A DNA stretch of 64,000 nt from Streptococcus oralis (lineage in GTDB: Bacteria > Bacillota > Bacilli > Lactobacillales > Streptococcaceae), in assembly GCF_024399415.1 (NCBI RefSeq), contig NZ_CP029257.1:1139501-1203500 (forward strand). Direction: 5' to 3'. Below are positions 39,068-48,246 of the stretch, in pieces. Numbering within the stretch: the stretch's first letter is position 1; the number at the start of each line of letters is the position of its first letter. Position numbers and translations under genes: made by a program. The notes under the pieces are model-generated. The model worked only from the letters and a program-made list of their open reading frames with translations. It was not told the DNA's origin and did not search any database.

Positions 39068-39781
39068 TCATTCGCTCTCAGGAAGCTCTACTTCTGCTAG
39101 ATTTTTTCTTAGCATGAGAATGCCGTCTCCAAGTGGAACTAGAGTTGCTGTTAGACCTGGATTGTCCAACGTTGCGTCGAAAAGTCTTTGCAAACCACGG
39201 TAAATGGTGCGTTGACCTCGGCGGACTTCCATGATGTCCTTGGCAACATCGCCTCCTTGGAAAATGTCATCCAAGACCACTACTCCACCAACTTCCAAGC
39301 GTTTAAAGATTTCAGGCAGAAAGACGATATACTTGGACTTGGCAGAATCCATAAAGACAAAGTCATAAGTTTCTGTCAGACTGGATAAAACATCAACTGC
39401 ATCTCCCTCTAAAAGAGTGATTTGCTTACGACTGTCAAACTGGGCAAAGTTTTCCTTGGCAAAGCCTATCATCTCAGGATTACGGTCAATCGTTGTAATC
39501 TTGGCATCTGGCGCATGTTCCGCCATCAGGAGGGCAGAAAAGCCAATTGCCGTTCCAATCTCCAAAATATTCTTAGGTTGCATGGTTTCCATTAGAAAAC
39601 GGAAATAAGCAACCGTTTCATGAGGAATGATGGGAATGTTTTCCTTGCGAGCGAAGGTCTCCAATTCTTTCAAGGAACCTGTCACCTGCTTTTGACGCTG
39701 GCGCATGAGTTCTACGATTTCTTCCTTGACGACGGGACGTCGCATATTGTGATTGGCATTTTTACTATAAGACTCTACCAT
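39068..39781 (-). CDS. SAM-dependent O-methyltransferase (class I, CCoAOMT-like)
   Basis: A 237-aa methyltransferase with the SAM motif LEIGTAIGFSALLMA, an acidic TTIDRNPEM loop and FMDSAKSKY, typical of the caffeoyl-CoA/catechol O-methyltransferase-like family (TrmR/YrrM relatives, some of which methylate wobble uridine derivatives in tRNA). The substrate is not certain. It begins almost at the pepF stop (translational coupling likely) and precedes prsA. Confidence 0.88.
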   Translation of the reverse strand: MVESYSKNANHNMRRPVVKEEIVELMRQRQKQVTGSLKELETFARKENIPIIPHETVAYFRFLMETMQPKNILEIGTAIGFSALLMAEHAPDAKITTIDRNPEMIGFAKENFAQFDSRKQITLLEGDAVDVLSSLTETYDFVFMDSAKSKYIVFLPEIFKRLEVGGVVVLDDIFQGGDVAKDIMEVRRGQRTIYRGLQRLFDATLDNPGLTATLVPLGDGILMLRKNLAEVELPESE

Positions 39782-39782
39782 C

Positions 39783-41585
39783 TTAAGCTAGTCCCAATTT
39801 TTCAACAAGGGCTTCAAACTCGTTTAAGCGACGTTCAAAGACTGCAAAGGCATCGTTAAGATAGTCTTCCTTCTCCATATCAACACCCGCTTTTCTCATG
39901 ACATTGAGCGGATAGTCAGACTTACCAGCCTTGAGGTAGTCGATATAGCGGTCACGATCTTCTTGACTACCATGGACAATCTTTTCAGCTAAGGCTGAAG
40001 CAGCTGCAAAACCAGTTGAATACTGATAAACATAGTAGTTATAGTAGAAGTGAGGAATGCGTGCCCACTCGTATTGGATCTGAGGATTGTCTTCCTTGCT
40101 GAGTCCATAGTACTCTTGGTTCAAGTCAGCGTAGAGTTTATTGAGGAAATCACTTGTCAAGACTTCTCCATTTTGGTCTGCTTGGTGGATAGCATGTTCA
40201 AACTCAGCGAATTGAGTTTGACGGAAAACTGTTCCACGGAAACCATCTAGGAAGTTATTGAGAATTGCAAAACGAGTCGCATTGTCTTCTACTTCTTCCA
40301 ACAATTTCTCTGTCAAGATATTTTCGTTAGTCGTTGAGGCAATCTCTGCTAAGAAGATAGAATAATCCCCGTAAACATAAGGCTGAGTTTCACGAGTATA
40401 GCTTGAGTGCATACTGTGACCTGTTTCATGGACAAGGGTAAAGAGATTGTCTAGATTGTCCTGCCAGTTGAGAAGCATAAAGGCATTGGTATCGTAAGAA
40501 CCACCAGAGTAGGCACCAGAACGCTTGCCTTGATTTTCATAGACATCAATCCAACGCTCACTGAAGGCACGTTTGACACGGCTCAAGTAGTCGTCACCCA
40601 AGACCGCCAAGGCTTCTTCTGCCTTTTTCAAGGCTTCTTCGTAGGTAAAGCTATAATCTACTGAAGATAGCGGTGTGTAGACATCGTACATCTTGAGGTC
40701 GGAAATACCCAAGATTTTAGAACGAAGTTCTAGGTAACGATGCAAGAGTGGCAAATGCTTGCGAACTGCTGCTACTAGATTGTCATAGACACTTTCTGGA
40801 ACAAAGTTTGCTGCGAGGGCTGCATGGCGAGCACTCTTATAGTTGCGAACTTTTGCTCGGTAGTTTTGCACCTTAACATTTGTCTGCAAAGTCTTAGCAT
40901 AAGTGTGTTGGAATTGCTCATATGTCGCATAAAGGGCTTCATAGGCACCACGACGCACTTCACGGTTTTTAGACTCCATCAAACGGATGTAAGTACCGTG
41001 TGAGAGTTGCACTTCCTTGCCTTCGTCATCAAGCACGTATGGGAAGCTAATATCCGCATTGTCCAAAATAGCGAAGGTTTCACTAGCAGAACCAAAGATT
41101 TCTCCTGCTCCAGCAAGCAATTCTTCCTCACGTTGCGAAAGAACATGGTCTTTCTTTTGCAAGAGCTTGTCAAAAAAGTGTTTGTAAACTTGGAGTTTTG
41201 GTTGAGCTTCTAGGAAGGCCGCATACTGCTCTTCGCTAATCTCCATAAACTCAGGTTCATAGAATGAAAAGGCTTGTTCTAACTGACTGTATAGGGTCAT
41301 TGCCTTAGCATAGTACTCTTGATACTTGGCCTCACGCGTGTCCTGGTCATTTTTCATATGCGCATAGACATAAAGCTTTTCAACTTGGCGTTCCAAGTCG
41401 AGTGAGAATTCTGTGATCTCAAGCAAACTGTCTGCGCTATCCAAGAGATGCCCCTCATACTGGGACGCTGTTTGTACTTTTTCAGTTAAATCTTTCAAGG
41501 CTTCTTCCCAAGCCTGGTCTGTTGGGTAGATTGTCGAAAGATCCCATGTATCTTTTTCATTTATTTCATGTCGTTGTAATACCAT
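39783..41585 (-). CDS. pepF: Oligoendopeptidase F (M3 metallopeptidase)
   Basis: A 600-aa cytosolic zinc peptidase that cuts oligopeptides of about 7-17 residues. The zinc motif is H386-E387-T-G-H390 with the downstream Glu in EIASTTNE. The N-terminal helical lobe is present, and the length is typical. The ATG is preceded by GGAGGAATCTT. Its promoter (TGG-TAAAAT, 41606-41614) overlaps the end of coiA. Confidence 0.95.
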   Translation of the reverse strand: MVLQRHEINEKDTWDLSTIYPTDQAWEEALKDLTEKVQTASQYEGHLLDSADSLLEITEFSLDLERQVEKLYVYAHMKNDQDTREAKYQEYYAKAMTLYSQLEQAFSFYEPEFMEISEEQYAAFLEAQPKLQVYKHFFDKLLQKKDHVLSQREEELLAGAGEIFGSASETFAILDNADISFPYVLDDEGKEVQLSHGTYIRLMESKNREVRRGAYEALYATYEQFQHTYAKTLQTNVKVQNYRAKVRNYKSARHAALAANFVPESVYDNLVAAVRKHLPLLHRYLELRSKILGISDLKMYDVYTPLSSVDYSFTYEEALKKAEEALAVLGDDYLSRVKRAFSERWIDVYENQGKRSGAYSGGSYDTNAFMLLNWQDNLDNLFTLVHETGHSMHSSYTRETQPYVYGDYSIFLAEIASTTNENILTEKLLEEVEDNATRFAILNNFLDGFRGTVFRQTQFAEFEHAIHQADQNGEVLTSDFLNKLYADLNQEYYGLSKEDNPQIQYEWARIPHFYYNYYVYQYSTGFAAASALAEKIVHGSQEDRDRYIDYLKAGKSDYPLNVMRKAGVDMEKEDYLNDAFAVFERRLNEFEALVEKLGLA

Positions 41586-41603
41586 AAGATTCCTCCATCC
41601 TTT

Positions 41604-42560
41604 CTATTTTACCACATTTTTTGAGAAATATAAGTGATAAAAGGCTGGTGGATAGAGCTTTTGGCGATTATTTTTCGGATTTTTTTGATAGTAAGCCTGA
41701 AAATTTCTATAATAGCTAGCCAAATCCGTTTCAATCTGCAAAAAATCACCTGACTCTATCGGCTTGACTTGAGGATACCAGTCGTCCAGTTGATGGTTTA
41801 ATAGATTGTCTCCTTGATAATAAGCTTCCTCCTGCTTCTTCATCCAGTAAGGTGTTTGGTAGTACAATTGCTGGCGAATGTAGTGACAGATAGTGGAATC
41901 TTGCATAACTGCAAAACGAGGCAGTTTTTGTTTTTGATAAGGAAATCGTAGAATTTGCAAGAGATTTCCTTGGCCATAGGGAAATTCCTTGACCTGAAAA
42001 TGAAGTTTGCCACGTAGGTCCTGATGTAAAAGGTATTTAAGTCTCAAAACTTGCTTTTTGAGATCCAGTTCCCAAACAAAGAAACCCATATTTTGACTAA
42101 AATAGAGGAATCCTCTTTGCAGTTGTGTTAACCGCTCTTTTAACCAGAGTTTTTCTCCCAGTAGCCAGATAACCTGATAGCCCTGGCTGCGGTATCCTTG
42201 ACTTCTATCGCCTAAAAGCTTTTGAGACAAGGGACTGCACTGAACCTCCAGAGCTAGTTTCTCATTGACGAGAACATCTGCTATCTGCTGAATCTCAGGC
42301 AGACTATATTCTAAGGCGACCTGATTGTCCTTCTTGACCCAATGATAAAGAGCCTCTTTATTTCCCAAGTGTTCTGGACTTTCATTCTCGAATATAGCGA
42401 TGCAATCTCTTAAAGATTCATGGGCGAAATGCGTTCGAATTCTCTGTCCTTGACGTAATCGTAGTCCGCCCCCACAGGCTGGACAAGTATAAGCTTGCTT
42501 GGTCACATCTTTTTCAAGGGCATTCACCAAATTCCCCTTGGCATCTCTGGCTACAAACAT
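41604..42560 (-). CDS. coiA: Competence protein CoiA
   Basis: A 318-aa late competence protein required for recombination of transforming DNA. It starts with a zinc-ribbon-like region (YTCPACGGGLRLRQG) and HFAHESL, followed by a PD-(D/E)XK-type nuclease core (DVLVNEKLALEVQCS) and a helical C-terminus. The ATG is 4 nt after GGAGGTAGCC. A near-consensus Cin-box lies just upstream, pointing to ComX control. Confidence 0.93.
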   Translation of the reverse strand: MFVARDAKGNLVNALEKDVTKQAYTCPACGGGLRLRQGQRIRTHFAHESLRDCIAIFENESPEHLGNKEALYHWVKKDNQVALEYSLPEIQQIADVLVNEKLALEVQCSPLSQKLLGDRSQGYRSQGYQVIWLLGEKLWLKERLTQLQRGFLYFSQNMGFFVWELDLKKQVLRLKYLLHQDLRGKLHFQVKEFPYGQGNLLQILRFPYQKQKLPRFAVMQDSTICHYIRQQLYYQTPYWMKKQEEAYYQGDNLLNHQLDDWYPQVKPIESGDFLQIETDLASYYRNFQAYYQKNPKNNRQKLYPPAFYHLYFSKNVVK

Positions 42561-42581
42561 GGGCTACCTCCTTTTCTCATT

Positions 42582-42589
42582 TATTCGAA
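42582..42589 (-). promoter_or_regulatory. Cin-box (ComX/SigX promoter) of coiA
   Basis: TTCGAATA on the minus strand differs at one base from the streptococcal Cin-box TACGAATA and is preceded by a T-rich stretch, as such promoters are. Predicted leader about 15 nt. Confidence 0.75.
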
Positions 42590-42597
42590 AAAGAAGT

Positions 42598-42619
42598 AAA
42601 AAAGACTGGAATCCAGCCT
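42598..42619 (-). terminator. Terminator of the DUF1887 gene
   Basis: GGCTGGATTCCAGTC followed by T6 on the minus strand; the T tract runs into the Cin-box region of coiA. Confidence 0.8.
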
Positions 42620-42635
42620 TTCATGATATTATTTC

Positions 42636-43784
42636 TTATCTCTTTTGTCTCTTAGAGTATTTTTTCAGCATGGGAATGAGATTGGGAATCTGCTCGCTCC
42701 TAATGACCAGCACACCGTATTCCTGGCAACGATTGGCATAAGCAGGATTGATTTTCCCCGTACAGACAATTAACTTAAGGCAACTCTCCCCAGCAAAATG
42801 ATTGGCATAGACTTCTAGTTCATTGATGGCTTCAACTGATAAATCCGTCATCTTGCAGGAGATAAAGGTAATCGAGCGTCCCTTTCTCAGAATGACATCA
42901 ATCTCATTTTGGACATTATCCGCCTCTGGAAAGATGCCATTCCAATCAATCTCACCTCCTATCATGCACTCATCAAACAGCTGAGATTCAAGCGCCAAGA
43001 GATAGAGATATACCTCTAAAATATGTCCCTTATTGCGGCAAAAGACTTGAGCTTCTTGACTTGGAAAGCTGTATGCTACTCGTTTCTTGTCCTCGCTTTC
43101 AATACAAAGCATCCCTGCTTCCACAAGTAAAGGAATAAGGGATTCTGGGTAGTGATAATACTTGCCGTTGTTTTCCAGTATCTTTTCTGTCTCAGCATGC
43201 AGGTCATTGGTCTTAGCTAGAGAGAAAAATTGGGTTACTTGGTACCAGTGGACGGGATTGGCAATAGCCGAGCTGGCTAGCTTTTTGATGGCTGCAATTT
43301 GCTGAGCTGAGTGGATAGGGCGTTTTGATTTGAGCATTTTTCCACCACGCAAGGCTATCAACTGTTGGATGCTTAGGGTTGGAATGTCCATGTCTTCTTT
43401 TTCTAACTGACCGGCTACCCACTTGTATTGTTTTCTCCGCTCGACATCCATGGCAACGATGGGGAGCTGCCGATCCAAGCCGTATTGATAGAGAGATAAG
43501 GCTAGTAGCGAATCCCCACCAAAAACATCGAGAAGGACTTGGTCATAGCCTGCTAGACAATAATCTAACTGGTCTGCTAGTTGTTCTAAGGATAACTGAC
43601 GAAAGGTCACTCGTTGAATATGAGGTACCTCTTCCATGATAAACTGACGGAGAGAGAGCTTCTCTTCATTGCTTATTTTCGTCAAAGATAGAAAAAGAAT
43701 CTCGTCACAATCACTGATAAAGGCTTGGTAGACATTCTTTTCCAATACATGCCGATCATACAGCTCCACCAAAAGACTCGTCAT
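42636..43784 (-). CDS. CARF-like / PD-(D/E)XK nuclease of the DUF1887 (Card1/Can2) family
   Basis: A 382-aa protein. The N-terminal half (1-150) has alternating strands and helices compatible with the CARF Rossmann fold (MTSLLVELYD; DEILFLSL; QVLLDVFGGDSLLALSLY). A winged-helix-like middle (190-245) follows. The C-terminal restriction-endonuclease fold has E257 (GHILEVYLY), D296 (NEIDV) and C310-K311 (FISCKM). Known relatives (VC1899, Card1, Can2) are activated by cyclic oligoadenylate from type III CRISPR. No CRISPR genes are in this window. I choose the ATG at 43784, 7 nt after GGAGG, over one 16 codons upstream. Confidence 0.8.
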   Translation of the reverse strand: MTSLLVELYDRHVLEKNVYQAFISDCDEILFLSLTKISNEEKLSLRQFIMEEVPHIQRVTFRQLSLEQLADQLDYCLAGYDQVLLDVFGGDSLLALSLYQYGLDRQLPIVAMDVERRKQYKWVAGQLEKEDMDIPTLSIQQLIALRGGKMLKSKRPIHSAQQIAAIKKLASSAIANPVHWYQVTQFFSLAKTNDLHAETEKILENNGKYYHYPESLIPLLVEAGMLCIESEDKKRVAYSFPSQEAQVFCRNKGHILEVYLYLLALESQLFDECMIGGEIDWNGIFPEADNVQNEIDVILRKGRSITFISCKMTDLSVEAINELEVYANHFAGESCLKLIVCTGKINPAYANRCQEYGVLVIRSEQIPNLIPMLKKYSKRQKR

Positions 43785-43863
43785 TCGACCACCTCCATCA
43801 TAAAGACTTTCTTGCGCTGAGAGTATCAGCAATACAACTCTAATGCTCAGATTTCCTACTTCT

Positions 43864-43872
43864 AGTATAGCA
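43864..43872 (-). promoter_or_regulatory. Extended -10 of the DUF1887 gene
   Basis: TGC-TATACT on the minus strand with no good -35; leader about 70 nt. With the tehB terminator 55 bp... upstream in genome order on the other side, this makes the gene an independent transcription unit. Confidence 0.5.
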
Positions 43873-43903
43873 TAAAATCCTGCTTCCCCACTCTACCATC
43901 GCA

Positions 43904-43943
43904 AATAAAAATGAATAGAAACCTTGTAAAGTGGTTTCTATTC
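43904..43943 (-). terminator. tehB terminator
   Basis: GAATAGAAACC-ACTTTACAA-GGTTTCTATTC followed by ATTTTTATTT on the minus strand. It closes the long ybeY-to-tehB series. Confidence 0.8.
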
Positions 43944-43960
43944 GCTTGTAAAGATTTGAT

Positions 43961-44821
43961 TTACTTGATTTTCTTGGCTAGCATAGTCGCAAAGCGTAGT
44001 TGAATGCGATTACCATTTTCATCACGACGGTGCAGATGTCCTGGGTTTTCATTGTACTTAATCAATTCCCAATCCTTGTAGTAGTCCGCCAACTCCCCTT
44101 CTTTAAAAGTGAATGGGAAGTTGATTGAGCAAGGATAATCCTCTGTATCCATGGCACAGACGATAAGATTGTAACCACCGACCGTGGTGTGCTCCTGCAT
44201 ATTTTGGATAATAGCTGGAATGCGGTTCGCTTGTAGGAACATCAGAACAACTGTTGAAACGATAAAATCATAGTCTTGGCTAACACTGGCAGAATTGATA
44301 TCATAAAGTCCGACAGGCATGTCTAGATCCTCTTGTTCCACAATGCTTTGCAAGATTTCAAGGGACAATTCATTTTGATCCACAGCTGTCACATCAAAAC
44401 CATTCTGTGCGAGAAAGAGAGAGTTACGCCCCTGACCACAACCCAAATCCAAGGCTCTTCCAGGTTTCACCGTCTGCATAGCCTCTAGGACCTCTGAATG
44501 GACTGGATTAGTCTGGTATTTCTTAGGGAAATAATCCTCAGGTTTACAATAAAATTCCAAGTACCACTCTACATCGTCTGTTGCAGCCTCTACTCGGTGC
44601 CAGGCTTGCGGTTGCGCCATGGGATTGTCAGCCCCTGCCTCAAAGAGGTGTTCAGCTAGAACCTCACCATCTTCAGTCAACTCAATAAACTTGAGAGCCC
44701 CTTTCAACACAGTAATTTTTCCCCAAGTGCCGACTTTAGTATTGTGCTTTTGCTGAACAGCTTCAGGCATGGTTTGTTTATTCCACAAGGGCATCCGTTT
44801 ATAGGCAATTAATTTTTCCAT
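43961..44821 (-). CDS. tehB: TehB-type SAM-dependent methyltransferase with DUF1971 domain
   Basis: A 286-aa protein with an N-terminal cupin-like DUF1971 domain (about 1-90) and a class I methyltransferase domain (LDLGCGQGRNSLFLA at about 120). Named for tellurite resistance in E. coli; the physiological substrate is unknown. The ATG is preceded by AGGAAG, 14 nt after smpB, at the end of the rnr-smpB-tehB unit. Confidence 0.9.
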   Translation of the reverse strand: MEKLIAYKRMPLWNKQTMPEAVQQKHNTKVGTWGKITVLKGALKFIELTEDGEVLAEHLFEAGADNPMAQPQAWHRVEAATDDVEWYLEFYCKPEDYFPKKYQTNPVHSEVLEAMQTVKPGRALDLGCGQGRNSLFLAQNGFDVTAVDQNELSLEILQSIVEQEDLDMPVGLYDINSASVSQDYDFIVSTVVLMFLQANRIPAIIQNMQEHTTVGGYNLIVCAMDTEDYPCSINFPFTFKEGELADYYKDWELIKYNENPGHLHRRDENGNRIQLRFATMLAKKIK

Positions 44822-44835
44822 TTTACTTCCTCTTC

Positions 44836-45303
44836 TTAACGCTGGTTGACAGCTTTCATCACACGCGCGATGTCGCGGTTTTGTTCACGACGCTTGATAG
44901 ACTCCCGTTTGTCATAGTCATGTTTCCCTTTAGCAAGTCCTAAAAGGAGTTTAGCATAACCATCTTTAATATAGACTTTAAGGGGAACAAGGGTCATTCC
45001 TGTCCCTTTGGTCTCTTGTTCCAATTTTTGAATTTGTTTTTTATGGAGCAAAAGTTTACGACGACGTTCTGGTTCCTGGTTCCAGATATTGCCCTCTTCG
45101 TAAGGGGCGATATGAACATTGCTCAGCCAGACTTCCCCATTTTTTACTTGGGCAAAGCCGTCCTTGAGATTGATTCGAGCAGCTCGAACGCTCTTGATTT
45201 CCGTTCCTGTCAGCACCATTCCTGCTTCAAGCGTATCAACGATTGTATAGTCGTGGTGCGCCTTTTTATTTTGTGCGACGACCTTTCCCTCGCCCTTTGC
45301 CAT
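44836..45303 (-). CDS. smpB: SsrA-binding protein SmpB
   Basis: A 155-aa tmRNA partner that rescues stalled ribosomes. Oligonucleotide-binding fold with NKKAHHDY and ISY-type GTEIKSVR motifs, and a basic C-terminal tail ([21 protein letters not shown]) that enters the vacant mRNA channel. Its start lies inside the last 38 nt of rnr in another frame, so the two are translationally linked; RNase R and SmpB act together in trans-translation. Confidence 0.97.
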   Translation of the reverse strand: MAKGEGKVVAQNKKAHHDYTIVDTLEAGMVLTGTEIKSVRAARINLKDGFAQVKNGEVWLSNVHIAPYEEGNIWNQEPERRRKLLLHKKQIQKLEQETKGTGMTLVPLKVYIKDGYAKLLLGLAKGKHDYDKRESIKRREQNRDIARVMKAVNQR

Positions 45304-47620
45304 GCTTGGCTCCTTTCTTAGCTACTTCTTTGTAAAAAGGTTTCTTGCCTTTTTTCTTTTTATCTTTTTGTGAATGCTTGTACTTATCATTTGAGCGTCC
45401 TGATTTTCTCTTGTCTTCCTTCTTGTCTGAACGACGACTTGAACCATGACCTCTGTCTTTGCGCCCAGCTTGTTTCAAGCCTTTTTCGATGACATCAAAC
45501 TCACTTGGAATATAAGAGAAATCAATCTCTCCCGTCATCTTATCGGCTCTTTCAACTTGAATGCGAATTTGCTGTCCCACACGGAAGGTTGTTCCTGATT
45601 TCTCTCCACGGAGAGTCAAATCTCGCTCGTTGAAATGATAAAATTCAGACAAATTGGTAATGTGAATCAAACCTTCGACTGTATTTGGCAATTCAACAAA
45701 GAGACCGAATTTGACGATGCTGGATACAACTGCGTCGTACTCTTCACCCACATATTCTTCCATGTACTCAGCCTTTTTCATGGCTTCGACTTCACGCTCC
45801 GCCTCGATGGCACGACGTTCACGGTTGGAAGACTGGGTTGCAATCTCTGGAATCACTTGTTCAAAATGCTCTGCTATTTCCTTAGAACGACCATAGTCCC
45901 GAATCATACGGTGGACTAGAAGGTCTGGATAACGGCGAATAGGACTGGTGAAGTGAGTGTAATAGTTAGCGGCTAGTCCATAGTGACCGTGATTGTGCTC
46001 AGAATAGCGAGCCTGTTGCATAGAACGGAGAAGCATCATGGACAATACATCCGCATAGGGTTCTCCCTCAACAGCACGCATGATGTCTTGGAGAGCCTCT
46101 TGGCTAATCTCACTGGCAGTTCCATAAATTCGTAAACCAAAACTAGAGGCGTAATCAATAAACTTCTGAACTTTTTCAGCCTTGGGCTCCTCGTGAATTC
46201 GATAGATGAAAGGTAGATCCAACTTGCTAAAGTGCTCGGCAACCGTTTCATTAGCAATCAACATGAAGGACTCAATCATCCGCTCAGCAATACCACGTTG
46301 GCGAAGAACGATATCCACAGGCTTGCCTTTTTTATCCACCAAGATCTTAGCTTCGCTGGTATCAAAGTTAAGGGCACCACGCTTCTCACGCATGCTTTCT
46401 AGCCTTTCATGAAGCTTGGCCATGAGCTCGATACTTGGAACAATTTTCTTAAACTCTCGTCTCTTTTCCTCATCGCCAGCTAGGATATCATTAACAGCGC
46501 TATAGGTCATACGGAAGCTCGTCTTAATAACTGTTTGGGTAATGGTGTAATTAACCACACGACCATGTTTATCAATTTCCATAATAGCAGACTGGGTCAA
46601 GCGATCTACTTGAGGATTGAGAGAGCAGATGCCATTTGACAAACGCTCTGGAAGCATTGGAACCACTCGGTCTGTCACATAGACAGAAGTCGCGCGGTTA
46701 AGGGCTTCCTTGTCAAGGGCAGAACCCTCGGTCACATAGTAGGAAACATCTGCGATGTGAACTCCGAGTTCGATATTGCCATTCTTTAAAGGCTTGATGT
46801 GTACTGCGTCGTCTAAGTCCTTGGCATCCGCACCGTCAATGGTAAAGGTGATTTCATCTCTCAGGTCCAGACGACCTCCCATATCCTTTTGAGACGGAGC
46901 TTCTGGCACACTTTCTGCTTCCTTGAGAACAGCTTCTGGAAATTCTGAAACAATATCCATGGATTCCAAGACTTCAAGAACGTCAATCCCAGCATCAGTC
47001 GAGTGCCCCACCACGTCTAGCACACTAGCGACAAAGAAATCATGTTTCTTACTTGGGTATTTGTCAATAAAGACCTTGAGAACTTCAGTACCTTCCAACT
47101 TGATAGCCGGTTTCTTCACATAAATCGGTTGGCTGATTTTTTGATTTTTGGAACGAATATAGCCAGCATACTTGGGCTTTTCCTGATCCAGAACAATTTG
47201 ACCGACAACGGTTGTCAGGCTGTGTTCTAAGATATCAATAATTTTGGCTTCTGCAGCAGTTCCCTTGTTGCGGTCAGCAACTTTCTTTATGACCACCTCA
47301 ACTGTATCGCCATCAATGGCATAGTTGACATCGTTTTTTCCTACAAAAAGATCGTCCTCTTCCCCTTCTAGAGTAACAAAGCCAAAGCCGTTTTTATGGG
47401 CATGAAAAACCCCTTTGAGGGTGATTTCATGTTTCTTCTTCTGGTCCAAGGTGAGGCTGCCATCTTCTCCAAATCGAATCTGGTGCTTTCTTTCCATCAG
47501 AGACAGGGTTTTAATCAACTCACGGAAATCCTTGGACCCATCCTTTCCGAGAGCCTGAGCCAGGTCATTTACCGTCACTCGCCCCTTCTCTTGCAAATAT
47601 TCTTTAATTTTATCTTTCAT
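45266..47620 (-). CDS. rnr: Ribonuclease R
   Basis: A 3'-5' exoribonuclease of the RNB family, 784 aa. N-terminal HTH and cold-shock domains (1-220), catalytic RNB domain with [13 protein letters not shown] (acidic metal cluster), then an S1 domain (about 630-710) and a Lys/Arg/Gly-rich tail that may bind tmRNA-SmpB or ribosomes. The ATG has AGAAAG. A BOX element lies between it and secG. Confidence 0.96.
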   Translation of the reverse strand: MKDKIKEYLQEKGRVTVNDLAQALGKDGSKDFRELIKTLSLMERKHQIRFGEDGSLTLDQKKKHEITLKGVFHAHKNGFGFVTLEGEEDDLFVGKNDVNYAIDGDTVEVVIKKVADRNKGTAAEAKIIDILEHSLTTVVGQIVLDQEKPKYAGYIRSKNQKISQPIYVKKPAIKLEGTEVLKVFIDKYPSKKHDFFVASVLDVVGHSTDAGIDVLEVLESMDIVSEFPEAVLKEAESVPEAPSQKDMGGRLDLRDEITFTIDGADAKDLDDAVHIKPLKNGNIELGVHIADVSYYVTEGSALDKEALNRATSVYVTDRVVPMLPERLSNGICSLNPQVDRLTQSAIMEIDKHGRVVNYTITQTVIKTSFRMTYSAVNDILAGDEEKRREFKKIVPSIELMAKLHERLESMREKRGALNFDTSEAKILVDKKGKPVDIVLRQRGIAERMIESFMLIANETVAEHFSKLDLPFIYRIHEEPKAEKVQKFIDYASSFGLRIYGTASEISQEALQDIMRAVEGEPYADVLSMMLLRSMQQARYSEHNHGHYGLAANYYTHFTSPIRRYPDLLVHRMIRDYGRSKEIAEHFEQVIPEIATQSSNRERRAIEAEREVEAMKKAEYMEEYVGEEYDAVVSSIVKFGLFVELPNTVEGLIHITNLSEFYHFNERDLTLRGEKSGTTFRVGQQIRIQVERADKMTGEIDFSYIPSEFDVIEKGLKQAGRKDRGHGSSRRSDKKEDKRKSGRSNDKYKHSQKDKKKKGKKPFYKEVAKKGAKHGKGRGKGRRTK

Positions 47621-47679
47621 GTTTTCTTTCTAGATTTTTTAATTTTCTTTTACTGTAAGACCTTCTCAAACATCATTTA

Positions 47680-47784
47680 ATACTCAATAAAAATCAAAGA
47701 GCAAACTAGAAAGCTAGGCGCAGGCAGTACTGGAGTACGACAAGCCGACGCTGACGTGGTTTGAATTTGATTTTTGAAGAGTAT
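47680..47784 (-). repeat. BOX-type intergenic repeat (A-C form without boxB)
   Basis: A 105-bp element. Its ends form an inverted repeat (ATACTC...AAAAATCAAA / TTTGATTTTTGAAGAGTAT). The inner segment CGACGCTGACGTGGTTTGAA matches the boxA core used in BOX-PCR, and ATCAAAGAGCAAACTAG matches the other end of pneumococcal BOX elements. Located between secG and rnr. Strand is arbitrary. Confidence 0.8.
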
Positions 47785-47823
47785 AAAAATAAAAATAGGC
47801 AAAGACCTAGTCCTGCCCATTTC

Positions 47824-48057
47824 TTATCTACTTGATAATACCGTCAATGCTAAGGCAATGGCTAGCCAGAAAAAGACTAAAATACCTGTCAAACGTTGCA
47901 TCACAGCTTCAAAACCACGCGCTTTACTACGTTCAAACAAATCACCTGAGCTGGCATCAAATACATTGCTGGATTGGTTCTTGGTTGGTTGCATGAAAAT
48001 CGCAATCACAATCACAACAGATAATACTAATAAAATGGTTAATAATAGGTTATACAT
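47824..48057 (-). CDS. secG: Preprotein translocase subunit SecG
   Basis: A 77-aa protein with two transmembrane helices (LLLTILLVLSVVIVIAIFM and FFWLAIALALTVL) separated by an Asn/Ser/Asp-rich loop, as in Gram-positive SecG. Auxiliary subunit of SecYEG. The ATG has AAGGAGTTTGAT. Downstream of rpmG and upstream of rnr, as in other streptococci. Confidence 0.94.
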   Translation of the reverse strand: MYNLLLTILLVLSVVIVIAIFMQPTKNQSSNVFDASSGDLFERSKARGFEAVMQRLTGILVFFWLAIALALTVLSSR

Positions 48058-48096
48058 ATCAAACTCCTTAAAATCCCTATTATTTTACCATAAATT

Positions 48097-48246
48097 CTAC
48101 TTAGATTCAAGATGTAAAGTTACTTTTCTTTCCTTTGGACAATATTTTAACACCTCAATCTTGTCTGGATGAGTTTTGGAGTTCTTACTGGTTAGATAAT
48201 TCATGCTACCACAAGAGGAGCACTTGAGATTGATTTTTACTCGCAC
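48097..48246 (-). CDS. rpmG: 50S ribosomal protein L33
   Basis: A 49-aa protein: (M)[20 protein letters not shown]..., with only one Cys pair (CSSC) followed later by a single CPK, so the zinc site is incomplete (C- type or partly degenerate). It starts with GTG that shares one base with the pmrA stop (TAGTG), with AAAGGAAAT upstream inside pmrA: translation is coupled. Too short to be found by length-limited ORF callers. Confidence 0.9.
   Translation of the reverse strand: MRVKINLKCSSCGSMNYLTSKNSKTHPDKIEVLKYCPKERKVTLHLESK

Noticed and set aside
43961..44821. Tellurite resistance as the role of TehB
   Set aside because: The name is historical; in this operon context nothing in the sequence supports a tellurite function.
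47680..47784. RUP element instead of BOX
   Set aside because: The length is similar, but the CGACGCTGACGTGG core and ATCAAAGAGCAAACTAG end fit BOX better.
47774..48172. Plus-strand 132-aa ORF over secG and rpmG
   Set aside because: It spans two well-identified genes on the other strand and has no ribosome site.
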